Shown in pieces: positions 44,594 to 54,054 of a DNA stretch of 64,000 bases (within the stretch, counting starts at the first letter, position 1; every line of letters starts with the position of its first letter). Under the pieces are notes generated by a model, which searched no databases, was not told the DNA's origin, and was given only the letters and a program-made list of their open reading frames with translations. A program made the translations under genes and the position numbers. Origin of the DNA: Flectonema sp. DT1601 (Eukaryota > Euglenozoa > Diplonemea > Diplonemida > Diplonemidae). The DNA is taken from the NCBI GenBank assembly GCA_964019425.1, contig OZ025860.1:248001-312000 (forward strand). The letters run 5' to 3'.

Positions 44594-47150
44594 TTAGCAA
44601 AGCGACATTTTACCGACAAGTGAAGATCCACAGTTTCGTAGAAGCTCACAAGTGATTGTACTGATAGTTTGACAGGTCGACATTGAGCTATCTTGACATT
44701 CTATTTCTTGAAGAAATCCTACATCATGATCAAAGAAAGAGAGAGCTGATCCAACAGGTTGGATATTAACGTGAGCAGCATCACTCATATCGAAAGTCAA
44801 AGACGTACCCGGTGATCCAAATGCAACAACAGGATGCGACTCAGCCAACTCAGAGACTAGAAATGCTCCAGCAACAGCATGACCTGATAACACAACTTTT
44901 CTACCTGCTGAAACTTCTGATGCAGCAAATCCTCGAAATTGATCAATTTTAAAAGCGCGAGTACTTCCAAAACAACCAGACAGTTTTCTTAAAAAGGACA
45001 CAACTTGTTTCTGAACTGATGATGACCAAGCAGGTGATAGTGGTGACATCGAACTGAACCCATTCAACAGAATAGAATCACCAAATACATCGAAGTCAGC
45101 AGACCATTCTCTTGCCTCAGATCCTCTGTTTGCAATTACTACTGTTGTAGTGTTGTCAGTAAATGAAACACCTGATAATTGATCAGCTGCGAACGTCAGT
45201 CTGGTTGCGGTGTATTTCCCTTCAAACACGACGCTAACATCTTCATGTAGTTTATCATCATTCTTGTGTTTCGCAAGTAGTGTCATCACCGCGATTTCAC
45301 TGATATCTATTCCTTCTAAAGTCATATCGCATACGGCGTATTTTAGTCCTGTTTTTTTTTTTGTTTTTTTTTTTCCCCTCCATCTCGTTTTCTTAAGCAA
45401 CACGTAAATAAAACATACCTGTGGCTTGCTGAATAGATGGTGAACCAGAGATGTTGGTAGTGTGTTCTTCATGAAACCAACTTCCATAAGAAGAAAGCAC
45501 AGCAGATAAAACAACAAACGAAATCCAAATACCAGAGCTTACAACTGAATTAGCAGTTAGAACTCTGTGAGTTTTATTTAAGTGTTTCTCAGTCGCAATG
45601 CAGTGCTGATCAGATGTGTACAGACCAAGCTCTCTATCAAGAATACGAGAAGGTTTTTGAATAGGAGCGCAGCTATTCTTTGGAAAGAAGAATCCAAACA
45701 CAGATGAACAAGGAACAACAGCAGGAATACACTTTGTAGGATTATCAATATCATCATTGTACGGAATAATAAAATCATTGGTAATATGTAAACTGTGTCT
45801 TCTAACAAGTAATCCCTGAGTGAGAACGCACAGCATCATATTAGCGACAGCAGTACCAGTTCCAAAACGAAGGGCACTCGCGATGACACCAAATATGATG
45901 AAAGCTGCCCAGCAGAATAACATCACGTGTGAGACGACGTATTGATTTTTTGCAGTTTTTGATGAACGGGATGACGGTTTTGCTTTTGATAATAACAGAA
46001 AAAATGAACCAATCAAAACAGCAGTGAGTATGAATACCCAATGTAACTTATCAATAGTCATGTTGTAGATTACTACCATTAGAAATATCCATATCGTCAA
46101 TGAAAAGCTGAAAGCTGAGTAAAGTCTAACAGTAAGCAAGTCAAGACCAAATTCCGACATGACGATTGGGTTTGCTGCTACTCGTCTAAACCATGCGACT
46201 CCAACATTGGTTGTTGGACTAGTCCTTTCATTGTCGTACTCATCGCCAACATCATCGATTTCTCTTCTTGATTTTCCTTTATTCGATTCTTTCCATTCCC
46301 TTCTCATATGTTTACCAATCTTCCAATAGCGAAATTTATTTTGAATTGAAACACCCCACATGAACAACCAAACAACTGCAATAACACAGTTAAATGATAC
46401 GAACGAATAGAATGAAAACGTTCCAATAAATACCAATAGACTTCCTTCAATGATTGATGAAGCTATTGACGCAATAAGAGGTCCAACAAATGCGAAGATT
46501 AATAATAAACCGAGATAAGCGTTCCTCATTCGAATTGATTTACGTGGAGAATAGTTTTTATTTGGAAGGTAAAACACGTGAACTGTATCCTTCGTCATTG
46601 AAGTCCAACTGACGATCAGTCTTACGATCAAGTCGATTACAGTTGCGGCAAATGATGAAATAAGAACTAGAGATAGCAACATCGAAATGGTTCCGAACAT
46701 TTCAGGCGATCCAGGTAAGAAGACTCTAGTTGATACTGAGATCATTAATCTCAATGTTAATAGTGTAGTGAATAGTAATGACGATACCAGGAGGAACAGT
46801 ATAAACGATCTGCTTATTAATGAGAATCCAATGTCTTCTGATACCTGACTGGCCCATTCTGATACACTCCATCTCTGACTGTTATCAACAGAACGAGGTG
46901 GGTCAGTAGGTCTACCTGGTGTCCTGTAAGGAGAATTACCCTCACTTCCTTCATAAGCCATCTCAGCATTGATATCACTTTCTTGAATCCCTTGTACAGT
47001 TCCACTTCTATCAATGACTGGTGTTGTGTTCTCAGTCTCTTCAGCTGCTGCTGCTGCTGCTACCTGTGGCATTGGTGGTGTGCATATCGTGTTTAAGAAC
47101 TCTTCGTCATTCCCAACTACTCTCATCTCCCGTGCGGGAGTTGTCGGCAT
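44594..47150 (-). CDS. Multipass membrane protein fused to a class-3-lipase-like domain, one intron
   Basis: Exons 45419-47150 and 44594-45348 join in phase 1 (ACA G|GA CTA) to give 828 aa. The intron is 70 bp, GTATGT to AAACAG. Exon 1 encodes about 100 disordered residues and then roughly ten membrane segments. Exon 2 supplies a fold like class-3 lipases: VVIANRGSEAREWSADFDVFG matches the conserved VxFRGT and D-F region, followed by VVLSGHAVAGAFL and PVVAFGSPG. In active lipases the elbow is GHSLGG; here the nucleophile position is Ala735 (GHAVAG), so the domain is probably catalytically dead. It may be a regulatory or lipid-sensing domain. The acceptor precedes the ATG by 16 nt. Confidence 0.85.
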
Positions 47151-47719
47151 CGCTTCTTTTTGTTTACTGTAAGGGGAAATTTGATACGATACGAAAAGAG
47201 GTGCAATTATAATCTTTTTTTAAAGAAAGAAAACAAGACAAGGATGACACAATGTTCAATGTGAATAATAAAATCTGAAGATACTGGTACGAGCAGCGAA
47301 GTACAGTCGATCACACGTACACTCTTTATCGACAATGGACAGATAACAGTTAGAATTATCAATCAGCTGTGACCGCTAAGAAAAATCATTCCCTCGAGTA
47401 AACTAAGAGAATGACCATCATCTTCCATATTGTGTAATTAAGACTGAATAAACAAAAGAGATATTAAATTACGAGTCAATGAGACAGACATAAACAACCG
47501 ACGAGAAGTAATAACCCCACCATCCTCATAACAGGTATTGCAATTTCAAAACTGTGAGAGTGAAGTATGTTAAGAACAATTACCAATAGTTCACTACTCG
47601 TAGTACTTAAATGGGTAAATGAAGTGTAAAGGTGATACGAGGGGTATAAAAATCCAAAAACAGTTTACAGAATGCGAACTAAGTCGGATATAACATTATA
47701 AGATAATCACCCTTTGTTA
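47151..47719. other. Intergenic region of ordinary complexity
   Basis: A 569-bp gap that, unlike most others, is largely free of homopolymer runs. I looked for C/D boxes and tRNA boxes and saw no convincing pair. Confidence 0.45.
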
Positions 47720-50700
47720 TCACATTGTCGTCATCCAACCCTTTCTACCACCAAGGGAGACCTTTAGTTTGGATCTATTGATCGTTCGGAGAGTAGGTTG
47801 ACGGTAGCGTTTCTGTTTGAAAACAGGTTTCGTTGTCTGACTGAATAACATCTCATCACCGGGTGTGGTAGCTCTTCCCCAAATATCTGCTGAGTGAGGA
47901 CGAGATGGAAGGATTGACGTAGTTACTGAAAATGTCGAAAAATGATCGACTTCAGGTTCCCAAGGAGACGGGTCAATCAAATCTAATGGAATGGTTGAGA
48001 TGATTGTGATTCTCTCTTTCTCTTCTTCAGATTCAATTATAGTTCTAATTCTGTGGAAGTTCATTACCATCTTATTCTGAGGTGTGTACTCAGGTGATTG
48101 ACGAGATACTCTTCGTCTTTCAGCGTCTTGAGCCTTTCTCTTCTTCATTTTCGCAACCATGCTAGTAAAGTTTTGTAACCTCCTCCAAGTACGACGTAAT
48201 AATTGTCTTCTGTGGACCTCTGCAAATTTTCCTGCAGTCGCAAGTCGGAGAACTTTTAATTTGTGTTCGTACGTATCACGCAATTCTTTTGATAGTTTCT
48301 TTAGCTCATCACTTTGTGTTGCTTCTTGTTGTAGTGATGATTCTCTTACTTCGCGTTCTTTTCCGTTCATCTGCGACAGGTCTGACCAAAAGTGGAGCTG
48401 ATTGTGTTAATATTTGACTACTGCTGTAGAACAATAATTTCTCATAAGCAACTTAAAAAAGAAACATACCTTGCGAAGAGATTCCCGTAATGCTATTGCG
48501 GCATTCTGAGCAGATAATGTGCAGCATTTTCGATTATTGGATGCTTTGCGTCTCGCCCAGTTGTGGAATTTGATATAAGTACGAAATCTAAGTGTTCGCT
48601 CACTCTTCAACAGATACGCCTCTGCTCGTCTCTTTCCCACGATTGATAAGAACTTGCTGTAATAAAAACAACTTAGCCTTCGATTGTTTCGACGAATCAT
48701 TCTGTAAAGCAACTCATTCCTTTTTCGTATGTACGCTGCTGCGAGTGTCGTTTTACTAAAATGAGAATATGCATTGGTTAAGTGTATCTTTTCATTTCTC
48801 ATTCGTAGTCTGTTCGTATGTTGTCTCCTTCCAAGTCTTCGTTTGATTCTCCTCTCTTCTTTTTTATCAGAAGAGTAACTCTGCCAGACTGTTGAGTAGC
48901 GTTTTATTATTACGGCAGCATTTCTCTTTATTATCGACATTAGCTGTTGTATTCTCCATTTTTCAAGTCGTTTAAAATGAAGAAGACAACGAGTCCACAT
49001 TCCTCTACCAACAGATTGAAGGTCCATAGCAGACTTTCCGAGTGGTGTTAGTACTTTTAAATTAGCCTTTTGAGTGAATGATGGTGACAGTAGCCAAGCT
49101 GAACAAGTAGATGGAACGGTACCGACGACGGGAAGCTTTGAACGAAGTAGTGATCGTTTTGTCTTCGTTGATCTAATTATCCAGTGTCTGTTAGCAGCAA
49201 GGATTCGATAGTTAGCTGTGTTGGTATGGTGTAGTTTGTTTGTTGTTGTAAACTACTGTAGTGCAGTGAGTAGTAACATTACATACCAGAAACATGGATC
49301 CATATTGGATGAGAATTAAAAACCTGAGTCTGTGAAATCCGATACCTCCCAACCAACTCACAACAAAATGCCATTCGAGACACTACAACAACTTCTTGTG
49401 GAGTAGTCGGGTTTGAAATTCTAATTTTTGCCATCTTCTTACAGCTCTGATATCTTCGAAAGAGAGCTTGAATTCGAGTGGCTGCCATTGCGAGAATATT
49501 TGTTTGATTTTCATTTTCTTGCCGACACCTTCTTGCGATGTATCCTCTTTGAACAGCTTGAATTCTGGTAGCGGCTTCATGTCTGCGTGAGTGTCTTCCT
49601 CCTTTTGGTGCTTGACGTGACGTGGTCTGCTGACGAACAGGTACTTGTTTCTTTCTTGAAATATTCCCTCTTGAGATTGCTTGTATTTTTGTTGCTGCAG
49701 CTTTCTTGCTGGAGATAATCTGTCCCAGAGATTTTAAATATTTGCGAAGAAGTCTTTTTTGTTGATTTAATTCCATCTGACTGACCCTTCTACGTATCCT
49801 CAGCTCAGCTTTCCCCAAAGGCTTCATCATCTTTGTTGCTAACGTTGTGTAGTATCTACGAAGTGTTATTTTACTGGATTGGATTGCAAGTTTCGATGCG
49901 ACCTCATCTTTAAAATCTCGAGTTTGAGCAGTAAGCCATAATTTCCACAACAAGCTGTAATATCGTTGTGTAACACCATAGCAACTTTTACTTCGAAGCA
50001 CGCCAGCGTGTCTAAGTCGTACTACAAATTGTTTTAGTAGCCTCCACGATCTAGAAAGTGCAAATCGAGCTGATTTATTAGCTAGGTACGATACTCTCTC
50101 ATGAACAGCACTCTTACGAAGACGGGTTTGTGTGAAATTCTTCACAGTTGAGTATAAACACCTGTAGTAGGTTGCTAATAGTAGGGAGCTGTTTTTAACT
50201 AACAAATACTTCGACAGCATTCGACGTTTTCTCAGTGAGAATAATTTTATCCAAGAACGACTGATGACTAGACGATCGCTTTTTTTAATTAGGAATTCGG
50301 TTCTTTGAATTATCGCCAGTCGGGGTAACTGTCTTCGTCGAGAAACCGCAGCCAGAAACAACTTTCTGTACCAAACTGTAAGTGTTAGTTTTGTTGTCCT
50401 AGTTTCCATGAAAGCAGCCAGGTAGACTCGTTTACGTATTCGAATGAATTTGTGATAGAATACTTTCAGCATGTGTCTGCTGTTCTTTAAACCAAAGGCT
50501 TCAGCACGTTCTGCTGCAACCCTCTGACGAGATGCTTTGCTTTTGCGCAACACAGCGTGTAGAGCAAGTCTTCTGTAGTATGGTGCTTTAGTTTTTCTGC
50601 TGTTATCAGTCTGAAGCTGAACCATTGCTTGTTCTCTTTTGCGACGAGAAGTGAATTTTTTCCAATAACGTGAACACACTGTTTTGTCTGATTTCTTAAG

Positions 50701-52044
50701 CAGTTCTGAAGCACGATTTGAAAAACATTCCATTTGACCTCTCTGTGTGTAGTTGCGACGAAATTTGACATAATACCTTCGGATTACGAGGAGACTATTT
50801 CTTGTACTAAGTATCGTAACTGGAGTCTGCTCCTTTCGAACCAAACCCAGCAATCTTTGAAAATAAAACCGTAGCAATAAAGTTTGATTTTTTCCCTGTA
50901 ACATCAACATGGTCGATGCGTTTCGTTTTCTACTATTACCACGTGGGAGTAAGAGCATGAAATATCTTCGAAGGAGTTTTTCTTTTGAATTTCTCATTAA
51001 AATGTCTGCTGCTGGAGCGTTTCTTATAGATCTCCCACCTGTCCAAACTGAATAAAACTTCTTGACCAGTAGTAGTAGGTTCTTAGATTCCAATAACACA
51101 GAAACTTTATAGCGATACGGGTTGACAGTCGCAGTGGGTGATTTCAAGACACTAAAGTACCTCTTCATAAGAATGAGTTCATTTTTTTGCTGAAAGTTGT
51201 CTCCGGTTTTCCTACTTGCAGCTGATCGACGACGATTATTTTTATTTTTTAATTTTTTTTTCTTTCTATTGAGAATAAAAACAGACATCCATCTCCTGAA
51301 CAGTTTCGACAAAAATATTTTTAAATTCTTCAATTCCAACAGTGCGACGGCAGCTGTGCTGTTGCAAGCACCTCTTCGTTTAACGATTTTATTCGCATCA
51401 AGCGAGCGGTACAAATAGCGGTAAAATCTTCCTTTCAAAACAAGCTCATTCTTGCCAATCAATAACTTTACCATTCTGTTTTCAGATGAATAGATTACTC
51501 TTTTTGGACTAAATCTCCACTTCTGATAGAACCTTCCGATCGTATTTCGAGTTGTTTTATCATCAAGAAGCTCATAAATGGAATTTTGATTTCTTTTTCT
51601 TGCTCTCTTTCGTAATAAAATTAATTCACGAATCCTACAATGCGATACAAAAACAGACCAATACTTACGAGTCAGAATTAGATTGTTTATTCGGTTTAGT
51701 GTTTTTGATATAATTTCTCTCATATCTGAACAAGAATGTCTTATTCTTGTCATTGGAGTAGTTGAATGAAATGCCATACAGATTTCAATGTACTGATGTT
51801 GGTTTTCTGATGATAACAAGTTTCGAGCGTTTTGCTCAGTCTCCCCAAACCTTTTCTTCAATTTGAGTTTTTCAGTAAGGGAGCGTGCCTGCCATCTTCT
51901 CACTGATTTTTGTATTAATACGATCTTTTTAAAAAAGTTGTAAATCCATCTCGAAATGTCTACTTCCCAACCTACTCGAGCGAATGTTTCATTAATTAGG
52001 ACTTGTTTCCTACCTTCAAGTTCCTTGTCATCTATTCCACTCAT
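47720..52044 (-). CDS. Large Sfi1/IQ-repeat protein, two introns
   Basis: Exons 49287-52044, 48470-49215 and 47720-48397 give 1393 aa. Introns are 71 bp (49216-49286) and 72 bp (48398-48469); both start GTATGT, and they end ACACAG and AATCAG. Splicing is in phase at each joint. An IQ motif (IQKSVRRWQARS) lies near residue 44, then some twenty basic helices with the Sfi1-like pattern LLxRYYxxL or W (for example SRYWKKFTSRRKRE, LLRRYFMLL), then three IQ motifs at about 781-872 (TKIQAISRG, TRIQAVQRG, TRIQALFRR). Both motif types bind centrin or calmodulin, pointing to a basal-body or flagellar scaffold (inference). The start at 52044 follows CTCTCTCAG by nine bases; an ATG 30 nt further upstream precedes that acceptor. 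Confidence 0.85.
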
Positions 52045-52150
52045 ATAATTGTACTGAGAGAGGATTGTTATCATATTTATATATAAAAAGTATAAGGCTT
52101 CCTTCTATTCACTCACATGTAGGAATCATCAAAAAAAAAAATAATAATAG
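52015..52150 (-). repeat. 5'-end duplication, copy at the gene (pair 2)
   Basis: This segment spans the acceptor, the ATG and first codons of the large Sfi1/IQ gene and about 100 bp upstream. It aligns with 52300-52441 at high identity, with a few substitutions and a 9-bp length difference inside the coding part. The offset through the start codon is 288 bp. Confidence 0.92.
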
Positions 52151-52851
52151 TTGATCTTGTTCGGTAATTCCTGAGGGGGGTGAAGTATAATGGGGGGTTA
52201 AAGAATCACTTGCATAGGGCTTGGCGCTGCTAGTCGGAAATCAGAAAAACCCCTTTACAAACACACACAAAACGTTTTTTGCTTTTTCGCAGTCGCGTAG
52301 TTTCCTACCTTCAACTCATCTATGCCACTCATATGATTGTACTGAGAGAGGATTGTTATCATATTTATATATAAAAAGTATAAGGCTTCCTTCTATTCAC
52401 TCACACGTAGGAATACCATCAAAAAAAAATAAATAATAATATATAAAAATAAACAAGATTCCGTTAACGTTAGCATCCAAGCAAGATGGTCGATATTTAT
52501 AAAAATAATAATAATAGTGTACCTTCACAACGATTGAAATAGCACAGCACACACCAAATTGAAAAGACAAAAATTGTCTTGTCTACCCCCAAGTCACTTC
52601 TCGATTTACTAAAAAATCACAAGTGCTCGAAAGCAGAGGGTCAAGCGTAGAGAGCAATGTGGTAAACAAAAAAACAATAAATTAAGAGAGCAATACGATG
52701 TGTATGTCGTTTTGAAGAAGAAAGGAGGGAAAAAAAGAATGAAGAAACTTTTTTTTTTTTTTTTTTTTTTGGTTCATCACGAGTTCTAGTCATTTTCTAC
52801 GAATTAAACAAGTCTTCGTATGTTAAGGAGGAGAGGGAATTTAAAAAAAAA
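52042..52851. other. Intergenic region holding an upstream duplicate
   Basis: This 810-bp stretch contains the acceptor of the large Sfi1/IQ gene, the duplicated 5' end at 52300-52441, and an A/T-rich tail with a T-run at 52750-52770. It ends where the inverted-repeat element begins. Confidence 0.6.
52300..52441 (-). repeat. 5'-end duplication, upstream copy (pair 2)
   Basis: A near-copy of the large Sfi1/IQ gene's start region. It keeps the acceptor CTCTCTCAG and an ATG followed by codons for SGI, and then diverges. It lies upstream in the transcription direction, so trans-splicing could use it as an alternative site. Confidence 0.9.
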
Positions 52852-52898
52852 GGGAAAACCTCTAATTCAACAAAAATAGTTTGCGAAATCGCCAACTC
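52852..52898 (+). repeat. Left terminal inverted repeat
   Basis: Forty-seven bases beginning GGGAAAACCTCTAATTC and ending GCCAACTC. It is the reverse complement of 53962-54008 apart from two substitutions. Confidence 0.95.
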
Positions 52899-52911
52899 CC
52901 TACAAAAAAAA

Positions 52912-52999
52912 GTTGTCCACCAGGACTCGAACTTGACCCAAAAATTTGGCTTGCGGCGGGTTTTTTGTTTTTTAGCCTACCAAGCTGGGAAGAGTGCAA
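52912..52999 (-). pseudogene. tRNA-like relic 1 with T-run terminator
   Basis: Minus-strand sequence of about 88 nt. It has an A-box-like CCCAGCTTGGTAGGC and a B box AAGTTCGAGTCC, and ends GGTGGACAAC followed directly by eight T. The acceptor and anticodon stems pair poorly, so it is not a working tRNA by eye. The promoter boxes and terminator could still serve RNA polymerase III. Confidence 0.5.
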
Positions 53000-53230
53000 G
53001 GTGGCTTGCGTCCGCCAAATTCTTGGCGGGACACAAGCCCCCCCCCCAACCCCCCCCAAGGTTCATGGTGACAGTATTTTTATTTTTTTGTGCAAAGACC
53101 TGCAGTATTCTTCCCAGATAAATCTTTTCGTATCGTATCAAAGTCCCCCCAACCCCCCCCAAGGGGGGGGGGAGCCCCTAATAAAAGTCCGCCTGTTCCG
53201 TACAAAGTCCAACCTGAAAAAACAAATTTG

Positions 53231-53236
53231 CAACTG

Positions 53237-53268
<32 letters not shown>

Positions 53269-53611
53269 TTCTAATTAAAGACGCGCATGAATGGACTAAT
53301 GAGATTCCTTCTGTCCCTACCTACTATCTGGCGAACAGCAGTCAAGGGAACGGACTTGAAACTGTCAGCGGGGAAAGAAGACCCTGTTGAGTTTGACTCT
53401 AGTCGGGTGTAGTTATAGGTGGGAGGTTTACCAACAATGAAATACCACTACTCTTATCGTCGCTTTACTTATCCAATGATGGGAACGGCAGCTGCCTCTT
53501 CGGAGGTTAGGGTCCTTTCGGACTCGTAGCTTTTCCGATTCCAGCGACAAACGGGCTTCGGCTCGACCCCTCGTTTGGAGACACCAGTCAGGTGGGGAGT
53601 TTGGCTGGGAG
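53231..53611 (+). pseudogene. Fragment of nuclear large-subunit (28S-type) rRNA
   Basis: Recognised from universally conserved LSU rRNA segments: CTCTCTTAAGGTAGCCAAAT (53241-53260), GACGCGCATGAATGGA, CTGTCCCTACCTACTAT, GCGGGGAAAGAAGACCCTGT, GAAATACCACTACTCTTATC and CAGGTGGGGAGTTTGGCTGG. This is the stretch that begins just before the I-PpoI/R2 target site and runs to the CAGGTGGGGAGTTT region. Relative to other eukaryotes a hairpin after TGACTCTAGTC (about 22 nt) is missing. The rest of the rRNA is absent, so it is a captured fragment or an unusual separately encoded piece. It lies on the strand opposite to all protein genes. Confidence 0.88.
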
Positions 53612-53828
53612 GAGGGCCACATTGACGAAGGCTTCTAAGTCACGAACCTAAATTGATGATGAGGATCGTTAAGCCACAGTAACATTTTAAAGTGATCGAT
53701 CACACGGGAGGGGTCTTGGTGATTTATTGCAACGGGAATATGTCTCAACTCGACCAGTGGGTGATCAATCCGCCCTTTGACTATGTTTTGGTCTCATTTT
53801 CCGTCATTACGAAAAAGAGAAAAAAGGA

Positions 53829-53903
53829 TGTCACGGGGTTCGAACCCGAGACCTCCGGGTCATGATTCGGCGGTCATAACCAATAAACCACCGGAGCTCC
53901 GAA
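53829..53903 (-). pseudogene. tRNA-like relic 2 with T-run terminator
   Basis: A minus-strand 75-nt tRNA-like sequence beginning GGAGCTCCGGTGG. The T arm CGGGTTCGAACCCCG is intact and the D loop has TTGGTTA. The acceptor stem pairs at five of seven positions and the anticodon stem has two A-C mismatches, with no clear anticodon (the loop region reads TCATGAC). Six T follow at once, a polymerase III terminator. A decayed tRNA or tRNA-derived promoter is more likely than a working gene. Confidence 0.6.
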
Positions 53904-53961
53904 AATTCTGAAGTTTTTCCCGTCATGTTGGGTTGTTTCGAGCGGTTAAAATTTTTGTGAT

Positions 53962-54008
53962 GAGTTGGCGATTTCGCAAACTATTTTTGTGGAATTAGGG
54001 GTTTTCCC
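53962..54008 (-). repeat. Right terminal inverted repeat
   Basis: Partner of the left terminal repeat, read on the minus strand from 54008 as GGGAAAACCCCTAATTCC. Confidence 0.95.
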
Positions 54009-54054
54009 AAAAAGAAATCTCATTCACGTTATTTGCGGAGAGAGAAAAGCTTAC

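Larger units (their letters stand above)
52852..54008. mobile_element. 1157-bp element with terminal inverted repeats carrying an rRNA fragment
   Basis: Both ends carry a 47-bp inverted repeat, 45 of 47 positions identical, starting GGGAAAACC. No transposase frame is present, so it is a non-autonomous DNA-transposon-like element. Inside are two tRNA-like relics near the two ends (minus strand), C-rich blocks (53039-53062 and 53145-53173) and a plus-strand piece of large-subunit rRNA (about 53231-53611), followed by about 200 bp of unknown sequence. The flanks are A-rich on both sides, so a target duplication such as AAAAA cannot be told from chance. It sits 46 bp beyond the stop codon of the sulfatase gene. 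Its GC content is clearly above that of neighbouring spacers. Family unknown. Confidence 0.8.

Noticed and set aside
53829-53903. Functional tRNA-Met or tRNA-His gene
   Set aside because: The anticodon stem has mismatches in every register that places CAT or ATG in the loop, and the acceptor stem has two mispairs.
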